Below are positions 10,615-23,233 of a DNA stretch of 64,000 nucleotides, piece after piece (the first letter of the stretch is position 1; the number at the start of each line of letters is the position of its first letter). Location of the stretch: contig JAJTUP010000010.1 in assembly GCA_021399435.1 (NCBI GenBank), forward strand, positions 1,178,001 through 1,242,000, written 5' to 3'. A model generated the notes under the pieces. It was not told the DNA's origin and made no database searches. It was given only the letters and a program-made list of their open reading frames with translations. The DNA is from Diaporthe sp. PMI_573 (taxonomy: Eukaryota > Ascomycota > Sordariomycetes > Diaporthales > Diaporthaceae). A program made the position numbers and the translations under genes.

Positions 10615-11433
10615 TCAGGAGATCGTGAAAAACTCAGGCAAATCACCCCCACCGTTATCACTGGACCCATGGTGTGACCTTGGCGCAGGAACCGCACCGC
10701 TCATCATCGGCCTGGGCGGGCCAACGGGCGGAGCACCCATGTGCATCGGCTGCTGCTGCATGTGTGGCATTCCAAAGTTAGGAGGCGCCGGGGGCATCCC
10801 GTACGAGCCGGAGCCGGAGCCGGAGCCGGAGGAGTCTTCAGTGAAGTAGCTGCTTCCGCTGTACATGGAGCTGGCGTCGTCGTCGTCCATTTCATCCACG
10901 ACCTGTACTCCGGGAGGTGGGCCGGCGGGCATGCCGCCTCCCATCATTGGGTGTGGGTGCCCGCCCATATGAGGGGGCATGCCCGGGTGCATACCCATGC
11001 CCATCCCCATGCCCGGCATGCCCATGGGCTGCTGCGGGGGCGGAACTGGCTGCACTGGCACGGCCGTGGGCATCCCCCGGCCCTTGTGGCCGCCGTGCTT
11101 GCTGCGGCGCGAGCTCCCGCGTGAGCTGCCGCTGTAAACGCTCGACTGGTCGTCGTAGTCGTCGTAGTCACCGCCCCAGTAGTAGGTGGACGCGTATGGA
11201 TCCCTCACCCAGAAGTACTGCGAGGTAGTCTCGTAGGTGCCATTGTCATATTCCGTGGTAATCTTCTGCCGGCGGAGGTTCTTGTGCTTGCGGGGATCGC
11301 CGCCAGCAAGATAGGTGACGACTGAGAGAGACTTGCTCCGGGGGACGTTGAGGTCGTTCGTTCTCACCGTGACGTTGGAGGCGTTTGATCGCCCCGAAGA
11401 AGAGGACGATGAGCGGCGGGAGTAGACAGACAT
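10615..11433 (-). CDS. Low-complexity Ser/Gly/Met/Pro-rich protein, unknown function
   Basis: A single exon of 272 residues with ATG at 11433-11431. The frame stays open upstream, so the start is chosen as the first ATG followed by a plausible Ser/Arg-rich N-terminus (MSVYSRRSSSSSSGR). Residues about 30-90 are the most protein-like part, with NVPRSKSLSVVTYLAGG and a Tyr/Asp-rich segment TTSQYFWVRDPYASTYYWGG. The rest is low complexity: a run of GM dipeptides around GMGMGMGM, HPHP, an acidic DEMDDDD, and SGSGSGSG encoded by repeated GGCTCC-type codons. There is no signal peptide or membrane segment. I do not recognise a family. A long gene-free interval lies upstream. Confidence 0.7.
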   Translation of the reverse strand: MSVYSRRSSSSSSGRSNASNVTVRTNDLNVPRSKSLSVVTYLAGGDPRKHKNLRRQKITTEYDNGTYETTSQYFWVRDPYASTYYWGGDYDDYDDQSSVYSGSSRGSSRRSKHGGHKGRGMPTAVPVQPVPPPQQPMGMPGMGMGMGMHPGMPPHMGGHPHPMMGGGMPAGPPPGVQVVDEMDDDDASSMYSGSSYFTEDSSGSGSGSGSYGMPPAPPNFGMPHMQQQPMHMGAPPVGPPRPMMSGAVPAPRSHHGSSDNGGGDLPEFFTIS

Positions 11434-14234
11434 CTTGTCTGCGGTATTGATGATGTGCTTGTGTAAGCTCCGTGAGATGAGAAGCTGGGGAGCTATCCCG
11501 GTGAGGTGCCAGAGGAGGAACAAGTCAGCCAGAAAGTGCAAGTCCACTGACTAGGCGACGAGATGGTCGGGCAAAGGGTCGACGCCCAACGCCGCTGAGA
11601 GAGAGGTAAGCGACGGTGATGACACAGGGGGCGGTCAGAAACAGACCCTTGCGTTGGCGGGGATCAATGCTACTTGATTGCAGCTTGGCCGCAGAGCTGT
11701 CGGGTCCAAGCACCGAAGTCACCCAGCTCGCAGAGGCAAAGGCATATAGAAGGGACGAGACAAGACAAGACGGGGCGACGTGGGACGGAGAGGAAGGGCG
11801 TCCTCGGGCAACAGTCTTCAGGACGGGGGCGAGGGGGGCACAGAATTATATCTGTGTAGATCCTCTCCTACACCCCCTCGTGGGTGCACAGTAAGAATAT
11901 GGCAGCCTCTGGACAGCACATTCCTTCTTCTGCACTTGCAGATCCGGAAATGCAGGCTCGCACATACCACGGACAGGGTAGGCAAACAGAGGTGTCGCTG
12001 ACGCACATGTAGGCAACTGACAAGGTAGCCGGGGCAAAGCCTGTCCGGCTGCCTGGTTGGTGCATCTGATGTGCAGGTCTGGCGTAGCACGGGGGCGTTC
12101 AGCCCACAGACCCGAGCCAGGAAAAGATACGACAAGTGTCTAGGCGATCGAGCGATATGCTGTGTACTGACGTCGAAGTTGATCGAGGGAGGGTGATGAC
12201 TGGTGTCGTTAGATCTCTCCGGACTGCAGGCCGGAGCCGCACAGGGTCTCCTGGAACTGCGTGTTCTCCAACGACGTGGGTGATCGATGTGCGTGCCTGG
12301 CATCCTAGACGCCAATACAATCTTGGTGGAGAGAAGCTAGGCACTCAAGACAGGCTACTGCCATTGATCAATTGGAGTGAGCCTCGCCACTGCGATATGC
12401 AGGAGGGTAGTGCAATCCGCCCCGCGGGCAGGGTCATCAACGCCGAGCTGCAGCGGGCGAACCATATGCTCGTCCCGCCCTCCCCGTGCCAGAAGCGCCA
12501 TGCAGGTTGTCACTTCTCACAAGCCACTTTCGCCCTGCTTCAAGGGGAGCTTCCTGGCCAGAAGAAGCACACCGAGAAAGTGTGAATCCCGTGGAAAGTG
12601 ATTAAAAACCAACGCGACATGCGCCCAAAATGCCATTTCAGCCGTCCATCTGGTCCCAAGTAGATTGGTAGACCAGAGGCATCAGTCGGTTCAGTGCAAT
12701 ATGCTCTGTCGTCGGCGGCGTTGCGAAAAGGAGGGGCAAGACCCTCGAGTCAGAGGCCCATGGTGCTCCCAAAGCTAAACGCCGGATGGGGTAGCAGATG
12801 GGCAATGCCGTGTGAGGATGTCGCAGAGGAGCGACGAGACGAGACCCGAATTGGAAAGGTTGCCCTTCGCGGAAGGCGGATAGCGACGTGGTCTCTACGA
12901 AGGTACCACCTCCTCCTGCTTGCTTGTGAGCCACAAGGGACCATGTGTTACCGGATCTGTCGGGAAACTGCACAGCACTGGTACTGATCAAGCAAGCCGT
13001 TCTCTTCAAGTCGTGCCCTGCTTGATTTTGACTCAGGTGAGGGAGAGGGAAAGTTGGCCCAAGTCGCACAAGGTGAAGATACTGTGTCGACAGGTGTAAA
13101 ATCACCGGCGGCAATTGGCTGACCACTAGGAGGTGCTGCCAAGTGCCCAGGACTCATTGGCGGCAGCGTGGCATGGTCCGATCTGGGGTGCAGCAGTAGC
13201 AGCAGAAAGCAGAAAGCACGGCGCTGAAACTGCAGCTGGTGGGTATGCACGACGCCAGCTGCTGTGTGTCGCTACGGAAAGCGAGGCTTCCCACAGGAGC
13301 CAGTGGCACTGAGCTGCCGCCAGCAGGAACCAGTTTGTCTGGGCCGTCCACAGCCGGCCTGAAAAATGGGGGATGATGGTGTGGGTGTCGGGAAGCCTCA
13401 TATACGCGCACAACGGCGTCCAATGATTCCGCATAAGACGCACACCCGCGGGATGCTCACCTCACGAGGCAGGCCTGCTGTTGGCCCTGGATATTCTGGC
13501 GCCTTTCTGGGCCATCTGCAGGCTGGAGTGTGACTGACACAAATCGGGCTGCTGCATAACGCGGTGAGAGGGTCTCTCAGCTCTGCTCAGGGGCCGCCGG
13601 AATGGGGTCCACGCAAGTGAGAAGCATGCACGTGGGAGTACGTGAGACATTTTCGGGTGATCCTTTCCATTCCGGTGTGGATGTTTGCTGGCGAAAAGAA
13701 GCAGCTTGCCCAGGTTTGAGAGCTGGAGAAAAGTAATCGTGCTGGTGTAGGCGAGATTCCCACAGCCAGCCACAGCCCACAGCTCTACTAGAGAGGCGTC
13801 TCTGCGGCACAGCCCTTTGCTTACCATCTGACCATCTGGCCAGCTGTCACAAGTATCCCAGGCCGAGAGTCTGGGACGACAGTGATGATACAAGGCAGAC
13901 AGCCCGCGCGCAGGATCATGAGCTGGTGAGCCTGTTCGACGCGCGGAGCCGCGCCGACCGGCAGCAAGGCTGGCTGCATGGACACGGAAGCCCAAGAAGT
14001 GAGTGCGGGTGCGGTCTGGGTTGAGCAGGCCTGACGGAGGTCGGCGCGAGAACGACCTCGATAGACGCGTGCGTTTCACGGAATCGAAAATGACGCAAAA
14101 ACTCTGTACAAAAAAAGGAAAGCCAATCTAATCACTACAGTGGAGTAAATGAATTCTCGTCAGTGGCGTTTGTAGATGATGTTCAATGGAGGATAAATCA
14201 TCGACGGTGTGATGTACCTGTTGAGCGACTTCTT

Positions 14235-14255
14235 CCCAGGGTTATGAACCCTGGG
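14235..14255. repeat. Perfect inverted repeat, 9-bp arms, 3-nt spacer
   Basis: CCCAGGGTT and AACCCTGGG flank ATG. The preceding TACCTGTTGAG (14215-14225) is identical to the flank of the hairpin at 7696. Confidence 0.9.
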
Positions 14256-17200
14256 TGATGTGATAGATAGTAGTGACGGAGAGAGAGAGTGAGCGAGCAA
14301 CCCCCCCCCCAACCCAAGTCGAACACCCGAGAGGGTCCAAACCTTAAACGTTGTATTTCGAGTGCGGCACGCGATTAACGAACGGCACTATCGAAAGCTA
14401 CTTTACTTCGCCGTAACGACATCGTTTCTCCGGACTGCAGGCGGCTACAACGGTGCCAGAAGCGGTGAACACTACATACGCTTCACCTACATCATCGGGA
14501 CCAACAGTCAAGACACTCGGCTGCTATGCGTCCTCGACACTTTCGACACATGACGCGTGAATCGAACACGAAAGACTGTGTCTCGGGACATTCTGGGACA
14601 TTGTGGCTCTGAGCCCTCGATGCTACATGAACCCAACTTGAATCAGACAACAGTGTGACTCACGCGGGGCCCAAAGAAACAGAGACAATGTGCACGGGAG
14701 GGCCATTCTTTTCACATTGAGACATGACCATTGAAGCCTTCGATCTGGTTGATTCGAGGTCTCGATGGGACCATGAACCAACAAGATTATGACGGGTCCG
14801 TAGAGGTGGTGATACAACATGGCCTCCCGAGAGCTAAAGCACCCACTGACAATAAACTGCCGCTTGTCTGCAAGCCCCGTAGCAACGAATGCCACCAGCC
14901 ATACCCCGAGGGCAACGCTGACTTCACATAGACTTTGGCAAGCGATCCGCTCCTATCTGGCATGTTGTCGATGGAGACACCCGAGATAGTGAACAAGGGG
15001 CTTAGCCAAGTCGCGAATGCCGTTGGGCTTCCAAAAAGGATGCTTGTGACATCAGCGCCTTCCACCTGGGATGTTGGCGAGGGTATCGTATGGAACCCTC
15101 GCTCTCACTCTCCAGGTCGAGCCTGTCACAGATACAGGTCAGGCCAGGAGGTCGTCAATTGCTTCGTCGTAGGTCTCCGCTCCGACCCCGGTACCTCTGC
15201 CATCCACTTGAATATTCGAGAAACCCCAGTCAGCCACCTGCATCGCAGCTTGCCATGGAAACCAGGGAGTGGCCACTCGAGATAATTCCCAGCAGCTATC
15301 TCCCCGTCATCGTGTCCGAAGCGTGATGATCAAACCGCCCCTCTCGCACGCAGTGATCAGTGTACCGCACTCGACCCATGACGAGCTGAGCAGCAGCAGC
15401 AATATATCCGGGATCCAGCTAGGTTTTGACGGGGGCATAGACAGACACTGGCGGGTAGTCAGTGGCAACTCGCCACGAATACCTATATGTCCGTGACTGT
15501 GTGAGCTAGATAGATTGGTTTCCCACAAGGGTGAGGGTATGTGTTAGTGGGACCCCAGGGCGATGGTGACAGCATAAGCAGTGATAGGCCCTCTTGTAGC
15601 ACCATCGAGCCCTCTATTCGCGGCGTCCGTTGCGTCAAGCATCCATGCGGGCGTCGTTGATATCCATTGAATGACGATCCTTGGGTAGTGTGGGGGACGG
15701 GATGAAAGAGAGTTATGTTTCTGGTGCTTGCGATGGCAATGCCCACCGTGGATCCTTTGGACGAGCCTCGCGTCTCTCCACGGGACGACCGTCCTTGCTT
15801 CCACCACAGCTGGCTGCTTGATCGGACCCGACATTGACGTTTCCCAGATCTTACCCCAGACAGGGTGACGGGGCGTTCACGAGGAGACCAGGCCCACGGC
15901 ATTAGGCTCAGCGTCCAGGTACTTCGCGCGTGGCAGCTAGCCTTCCTGGTGGCCTCCTTGCTTGAAACTCATGCACTGCATGGCCGCGCTTGTTCGTACG
16001 CGTCAGTGGACTGCGACTGCGGCTGAAGCTGAGCACGAAACCGGGGGAGGGAGGGGACAGACAGGGGCGATGATCGCCGCCGGGGAAGGGAACAGCATGC
16101 TGGCCAGATGTGTATCGCGGTGCGATCGTGGCCTTCCTGAGCGGTGCTGATACACAGTCCGTCCTGGAGGCCGCTTATCCAGAGTTTGGCGAATGGCGAC
16201 GGAGCCTGCGGAGGTGATATGGAGCAAGACTGGCGAGCTGTGATTGATTGGGCAGAGGACATGTCCAGATGATCGAGGGTTCTCCGGGGCGTGGCGTCCC
16301 GGCCTGTCAACATCGAATTGGTCTAGCACTGCGACCTGCTTCCCATGCCCTACAAGCCGTCGAGGTTGTCAAAAGTCGACCGAGCTTTGCCAGGGTCGGT
16401 GACAGCTTCCCTCCATCCTGCCATCCTGTGCTCCCCAGGGCAAGACGGGAAGTCGCACCGGGTCTGTTTCGAAGGATAGTCACCTTTCCATTTGAGCTTA
16501 GGCCACTCGGGGCTTGAGACGCACTTGAGACCTCTGCTGCTGTGGAGACGAGTTCGTCTGAAGAGGTGGCCCGATAAGGTCGGCGCGTGATGGCGGTCGA
16601 TTGGACGCAGCGTGGTTGGAGGGGGTGAGCAACCATGCAGTCAAGTACAGCGATGCACGTCTAGTCTTCTTCTTTGGTGTTCTTCCGTGCCTTCTTGCAG
16701 CCCGGATCGACGCCTTGATAGGCAAGTGAGGACCATGTCTTGCAGCATCCCGATCGTGACATCTTGGCAAGAGACCGGTGCTGGATTCCCACCAGACAGA
16801 TGGTCGGATCTGGGTCCATCTGGCACATGTGGCTGGTTTACGCTCGCCCCGGCCCCTGAAGACGAAAGAGGAAGTGATGAGGGGTTCGGAGAGAGTCAGA
16901 TATTGCACATGATCAAGGCCAGAGTTGATGGCCCATTGACAGGCATCCGTGGTGTGAGTTATGGGGAGGCGAAACATCACAAGGCAGGGGCCAAGAATAG
17001 CTTCGGCTTTTCCGAACTTGTTGACCGTAGAACTGCCTTGATTCTCTCCCACGGGCAACACCTGAGCATTGCTGCACTGTTCCTTAACTGGTGGTCGCTA
17101 TAGATTCATCCGATGCCATCGAGTCGCATCGTCCCCATTCTTCACCATGTTCCCGTGCTGCCTCCGCCCATCTGCAGTTGGAAGAGGAAGGATTAACGCC

Positions 17201-18775
17201 GCTTCGGCCTGGGATCCAGGATACCCCAGACGGGCACGACTGCGGCCCTGTATTTCTCTTTCCAGATCGAGTGCCAGAGGGGAGAAGTTGTGGTTGAAGC
17301 TGAGACATAAACAGACGGCCCCTTCTCTCGCCATGGTGTCGCGGATTTTCGGAGGGCTACCCACCTCGGGTGGCGAGACGGCTGCCCCCCACATGACGAA
17401 CTGGGTCCAAATCGAGAATCGTGCCCCTGACTCTCTGAGCCTCTAGTGCAGAGGCCTGGGAGCCAGATAAAGCCGGCCGGGATGCATGCAAGCAGGCTAA
17501 AAGCTGGCTGAAAAGGCTAGCTCGCACGGCTCGGTCGGTCGGGAACGCTGGCAGTCCTGAGTGTGTGCGCAGCACCCCGTGGGAGGGAGAGACTTTCAAG
17601 ACTGTCTGGTCCACTGGCAGTGACGGTAGCGGCCCCACACTTGAGTTTGGCTACTGCGACAGTGCCACAGTGCTCCGCTCTTGTTCGGCACTTGAGACTG
17701 TTTGGTGAGGCTAATCCGTGCCAAGCCGCTACCCTGAAACGTTTCTTTTCGCGGGTCAACTTTAAATTCTGGTGGTAACGGTCGCGATCCGTGATCTACC
17801 ACATGGAAAACGGGCCTTTTTGAACACTTTGACCTTCAAGATCAGTGATGTGACGGAAGGGGGAGAGCCCAGTACAAACAAGCATAGTCAGCAGATAGCC
17901 TATCGAACCGAACCGAACCGAGCCGGCTGCTTGCCGAAGGGAGCCACCTGGCCACTCGGATGGGCGACAGTTGCAATCAGCCCCAGAGCCCAGATGCAGA
18001 CACGAGACTGGCGCCAGGTTCCCCTTACCAGGCACGTACTGTGCACACAGTAATCCTTACGGTTTGTGCTGCTGTGCCGCTCTCCCGTCAGCCATCAGAG
18101 CACACGGGAGTGTCAACTCCCCTAGAGGTTTAAAAATAACCTCGATAGCAGTGACACCCAGCTGGACATGAGTCTGAAGAATGACGCTTTGGGAAGCATG
18201 CGGATAATCACCGACCCTCACTCAATGTTAAGCCCCCAGCTAGCAGCAGCGGACGGATGGGCGGCTCCAGGACCAGCAGCTGTCATTGACTCGCCGGCCG
18301 ATCGAGCCGGGATCTGACTACCCACACAAGCAGGACAGGCAGCCCGGAAGCGGCCTTCCATAGTGCGCGTGGGAATCAAGATACGGTGCTCTCATTTCCT
18401 TCATTTCATCTCGTCGCATCGGTTCCGATGGGACGGGGCAGAGCGGGGGCAGGCAGTCCCTGCCAGCCCGGCGACTACTACGGAGTACTACTACTACTAG
18501 GCAATCTGGCAATCTGGCAGGGAGGCGCCCATGATCCGGCGAGATTGACTTGAGTTGGCAGTCGGGTAGGAGTGTGAGTGTTAGCTGGCTGGCTGGTCGG
18601 AATTAAGCTTCATGGGCTTTAGGTTTTCGACTGTGACCGTGGGCGGTGGCGGCCGTGGGAACCGGGGCCCTGTCGGAGAGAACCAAATTGGCTCGTGGGG
18701 GAATGCACGTCTTTTGCCATGCAGATCATCAATATTAAATTAAACAACAGCACGAATAGTTCACAACTATCGCTG

Positions 18776-18798
18776 GACCGACCAGATCCTGGTCGGTC
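18776..18798. repeat. Perfect inverted repeat, 10-bp arms, 3-nt spacer
   Basis: GACCGACCAG and CTGGTCGGTC flank ATC in the gene-free interval. Confidence 0.9.
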
Positions 18799-19745
18799 TG
18801 GAAGAAGTTACCTTGATAGCTGGAGTTTGTTCTTCCGGGCTTCTTAGCGAGCGTTCCTCCGCACACCTCCCTGGCGTCCTGGACGCTCTGCTGTGTAGGA
18901 CATATCCAAGCTGCGTGCTAAAGATGGCAGACTTCCAAGTCATGTTGGGTCATGTCGGGTTGTGACTGCAGATGACGTGATACCAAGCCAGACGGCCGCA
19001 GTCATATCTTGCGGGTTGACAGATCGGGCAGTGTAGTACGAGCCCACGCCCAGGTACTATTTTGTTCACACAAGAGAACCTTACCGTATATGATAGGCCG
19101 GCTTCCTCCCAAGACTTGCAAAGACATGAGGCCAAGAGGTCATGGTGGCCTGGCACTGAGTCGAGGGCGGGGTGTGCCATCAGTACCGCCATGGCAAGAG
19201 CCATACTCGGTGTCGGTCTGAATATTCTTGCTTTCCCTCTTCTCTCTCTGCCAGAGGTTAACCCCCATCACACAGCCAGAGGAAAATACTACAGACAATG
19301 TATACTAGTTGGCGGGGGGGGAGGGTGTGTCCATGTCAACCTTTTCAAGGATGTCTATGGATCCCGATCGCCTCCACTCTCGTCCTTCTGGCACAGCCAT
19401 CCCTGTTGAGGAAGTCTCCTCTACTGCGGTGGGAGTGGGTGGTGGTTATCATCGTTCCCCCATCTCCTGTGTATGCCGGAAGCTGGAAGAGGAGGGGGTT
19501 GCATCACGACGGCGGCAGTAGGAGTAACAGTAGCATATCTCCAACGCCACCGTGATAGTTACCTTAATTTGTCGACCTGATCAGCAGCCGAGTAGTCCGG
19601 CCGACGTTGTAGTGTTGGTATCTTGGTGCGAGCCAGCCAGCCTAAGCAATTATCCAAGAGGCATGAGAGGGTAGTGGCGAGCGGCCCAGCCTGCTCCAAC
19701 CGGTTCCACCGCGGCGGAGAAGGGGCGTGAAGCGGGCAAGCGCAG

Positions 19746-19775
19746 GTGCAAGTGCAAGTGCAAGTGCAAGCGCAA
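19746..19775 (+). repeat. Hexamer tandem repeat GTGCAA
   Basis: Four exact GTGCAA units followed by one GCGCAA, in non-coding DNA about 1.1 kb before the ATG at 20866. Confidence 0.9.
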
Positions 19776-20703
19776 ACAACTGGGGCTGCATAGTAAAATT
19801 TCCGGGAATAATATCAGAGGTGAGAAGCGAGAAGCGAGCACCAGCACACCAGGAAGCGGCAGCAAGGGCCCAGGCGCGCACTACTGCGCCCAAAGCCCAG
19901 GCCACCAATGACGGCAGCCCTCCAACCCCCCAAGTCCAGGTCCGAAACCCCAGCCTACCCATGCTTGTTCCTGAATCGTCCAAGTGCAAGCCCCCCCCGC
20001 CCCTCTCTTCCTCCTCCCCCTGCCTCCTCCCCTTCCTCGCTTGTACTGCCAACTGGTACTGTGCTGCACACTAGGGTGTCGGGGTCGGTGGTAGGGGCTA
20101 ACGGTAATATGTATGAGTGTGCCTCGCACCCGCTCAAACCCACTGCCCAGTCTGCCAGTCCACACCAAAGTCTGGCCCGGCCCAGTCCAGCAAAACCTTG
20201 GAATACTCTCTCTCTCTTTGTTGCCCTGCCCGTCTGTCCCGTTCCCGCCATCAAATCTATTCGCTTCAGCCCGGTCCAGTTCATACTCTGCTTCCTTTCG
20301 CCCCGTATTCGGTGGCTTCCTTAACTCTGTTTTCTTCAACGCTATACCCTATTCTGGTATCCTGGGCGGCTTATTCCGTCAGCAGCGTCAATCTGGGTTC
20401 TGGGCACACGCCAACTTGACACGCTCCATTCCCTTGGTCCTGACTCGACACTAATCAATTCCTCCTTCCCTTCGCCATTCATTCATCACATCCACCCATC
20501 AATCCACACACCCACACCACGCAGCTTCAGCAACACCGGCGGCGACAGCAATCGAGAGGAGCTGAAAATCATCTGCAGTCATCGCCAGGGAGAAAGAAAC
20601 ACAATCGATCGGATTCAATCGTAGCACGGGTATCGACGGTCACTTGACAGCACCAAAAGTAATTGCATTGTCTCGGGTCGGGCGGACATTGTCGCACAAT
20701 TCG

Positions 20704-20727
20704 ATGGTTTCACAGGCTCTTCGTTGA
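20704..20727 (+). other. Possible uORF (7 codons) in the leader of the membrane-protein gene
   Basis: ATG at 20704 opens a seven-codon frame ending in TGA, 138 bases before the main ATG. It counts only if the transcript starts upstream of it, which the sequence does not show. Confidence 0.3.
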
Positions 20728-20865
20728 CTTCGGCGGATTGAGCCTGCGGCCTCCAGTGCCACAAGCAGTTCAATCATCAAGCATCGCTCACATCCCGCCG
20801 GCCCCGGCTCGGCCTCATCACACCAGTCCACAGCTTCTGGCGCCTTTCGAGCGTTGCGACTCGAA

Positions 20866-23233
20866 ATGGACCACTCCAACGGCAAAGCGTCTGATCCCGA
20901 GAGGAGGGCCTCGGTCAGGACGTCGAGGAGGATATCAATGCAGCAAGAGGGCGGAGGAGGAGTGATACTGGACCTTGACGACGACGATTACGCTCTCTTG
21001 GCCTTGGGCATCTCGGATGGGTTCCGGCCTCAGCCCATGGACACCGCCGGCCTTGACGATCCACAAACCTCCCGGGTCGGGCCAGACCCCTCGACCGTTC
21101 CCGCCCTCGCACAACCGGCCCAAGAATCGACGTCACAGCCCCGGCTGAATCGTTCCAGCATATCAAAACCTCCCTCGGGTCGCGATTCTTTCACCCTTAG
21201 ACACGACGGTGCCATGGGCCATGTCGCCGGCCCATCCCTCTCGCGTGTTTCCAGCGCTTTGACTGACGCGCCCTACGTCCCCGAGGAGGCGCCATACGAC
21301 GGACCTTCGGCACCCTCGCACCCCTACCAAATGTACTCGCAAAATCCTCGGCTGGCAAGGACATTAAGTGTCACGACGACTTCATCCACGCCCACCTCGC
21401 GGCCAGAATCCGAGTACAACGGCCCCAGCGGCCCCACGCACCCCTACTCTATGTATCCCCAGAACCCTTTCGTTGACACGAGCAGTCAAGTATCTGTGCC
21501 CGCCGTGCCCGCCGTGCCTGCTATTCCTGTCGGGTTTGCTAGCTCTTCAGATCCTTACCAGCGCCGCATTGGGCCAGAGGGCGAGGAAGCAGGCGATATC
21601 ATTGGCCCGGATGGACATACCGAGGAGCTGCCACCATACACGAGATACCCAGATGAATATTATAATCGGAAAATACGAGACACCGAGGAGCATCAGAACG
21701 GTGGGCCTTCGGTCGCCGCAGCCGCGATTCCACCCAGTACCACGAGGGCGGCGTCAAGTGCTGGGGCAGTACCAGGCGCTGGGGGGTTAGGACTAGCTGC
21801 TCGAAACCCCGAGTTTGACTCGGTTGAAGACGTCGGCACCCCACAGTCACGGCAGTCCGCCAGGAGCTTCACTAACGAGAGCCACCACGAGATCAACACG
21901 GCAGCGGCGGCAGAGGTTTCCGAGAAACCGCAACTCAACAAGTTCCAGCGCTTTGCGAAGAGAAAAGCTTGCGGCGTGGTGCCTTACTGGGCCATATGTA
22001 TGACACTCACCGCTGTCCTGGTAGTCATTATCATCGTTGGGGCTGTGGTGGGGACTTTGCTATCCAAACACAAGAAGCCACCTCGAAAGGGCAGTTCTTC
22101 ACAGTAAGGCTTTATTTTTACCCGAGTAGCTCGGACTGCCTGACCAAAGCTAACATGTCTGGCTTAGAGTTCAAGATGGCATTCCGACCATGACTATAAC
22201 CTACGATGCTACCCCAATTCCCACTCCTACCGACCTACCTCCACTCCCAACAGGCGTGTATGGCCTACCTCTAAACCTCAACAAGTCACCCAACACTTGT
22301 TTCGAAAACACGGCTCAGAGTTCAGCGTGGACTTGCAACCTCATCTTCGGGCAGGCAGTCCACGTTCAGATGACCATCAGCAAGAATGCCCCTCAGCTTG
22401 GTGACGAGGGCAGCTACGACATATTTCTCGACACAAACACATCTTTCCCAGGTGATGACCGCAAAGACCTTCTAGCTTACGGTGCTCAGCCCCCTGTCAT
22501 TCAGCCTGCCATGGGCATGCAGCTCGTCAACGACACCTTTGACAAGGATCGCGGCCCAGCGTGGTTCAGAATGCTGCCATACAACAAGACGGTTGTCGTT
22601 CCGGAAGATTTGCTGTCTGCTGACAGCAGTTCAAAGATCCGGCGGAATGGGGGCAACTTCATGCCAGGCCCCGGCGATTTCCAGCGCAAAGATGTCGCGC
22701 CAACGGGCAGCAAGCCTTGGATCTGTAACTGGCCTGACACCTTTGTTGAGGTGTTCATATATGCGGAACAAAACAGCAGCTTTGCTTCGCAGACGAAGGC
22801 GTCGACTGGTACGATCACACCACCACCGGGAGCCACCCCGACTGTGTTCCCGACGGCAGCGGGCTCCGCCGCTGCAGCAGCGATCACGAGTCAAGTGGTT
22901 GATTTCATGCCATTCGCTCCCTACCCCAGAGCTGTCAAGGTGAAAGAGCGGCGGATTGACTCGGCACCTGCGCCATACTGCGTACAGGTAAAGGTGATGT
23001 CGGATAACACGACTCAACCCGTTACAAATGACGCCGGGGAACCGGTAATTGTATACATCGCGGAAGACGAACCGGGCCCGGTGATGCCTGAAGCAGAGCG
23101 AAAGGGGAGACACTATGGCGGAGACTGGAAGGGAAAGCGGGAGCACCACGCTTTGCGCGAATTCTTGAACCCTCGGGACAGCGGCGGCGACGGTGACATG
23201 AGTGCTTGCGGATGTATGTGGTTCTCGTCATGA
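20866..23233 (+). CDS. Single-pass membrane protein with disordered N-terminal half (conserved ascomycete family)
   Basis: Two exons, 20866-22103 and 22168-23233, give 767 residues. The 64-bp intron (GTAAGG...CTTAG) is phase 2 and rejoins SSSQ-VQDGIPTM. Residues 1-370 are Pro/Ser-rich and probably cytosolic, with repeated HPYQMYSQNP and HPYSMYPQNP motifs and a PPYTRYPDEYY segment that could bind WW domains. A basic stretch (RFAKRKACGVVP) precedes one strong membrane helix at about 376-398 (AVLVVIIIVGAVVGTLL), so the positive-inside rule puts the C-terminus outside. The roughly 360-residue ectodomain has paired cysteines (NTCFEN, WTCNL, WICNWP) and ends in a Cys-containing SACGCMWFSS. It looks like a conserved ascomycete DUF family, but I cannot name it with certainty and do not assign a function. 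Confidence 0.8.

Larger units (their letters stand above)
11434..20865. other. 9.4 kb interval without a recognisable gene
   Basis: Between divergent genes at 11433 (-) and 20866 (+). The longest open frames (205 aa at 13462-14079 minus, 187 aa at 16498-17061 minus) show no family motif and look like chance frames in GC-moderate DNA. By eye the base composition is ordinary, not the AT-rich pattern of RIP-mutated repeats. Contents noted: C10 tract at 14301-14310, inverted repeats at 14235 and 18776, an AACCG run near 17908, a TAC run near 18478, a GTGCAA hexamer repeat at 19746, and a CT-rich tract at about 19985-20040 that probably belongs to the promoter of the rightward gene. It may hold long regulatory DNA, long leaders or non-coding RNA genes. 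Confidence 0.6.

Noticed and set aside
13462..14079. 205-codon minus-strand open frame, the longest in the gene-free interval
   Set aside because: No recognisable motif, composition like translated random GC-moderate DNA, overlapping frames on the other strand, no strong start context.
14545..14640. tRNA-like T-loop (GTTCGATTC on the minus strand)
   Set aside because: No matching A box, no cloverleaf and no acceptor stem of adequate length could be built.
11434..20865. Interpretation of the interval as a centromere or RIP-degraded repeat
   Set aside because: Composition is ordinary, CpG sites are common and no AT-rich or TpA-enriched pattern is evident by eye.
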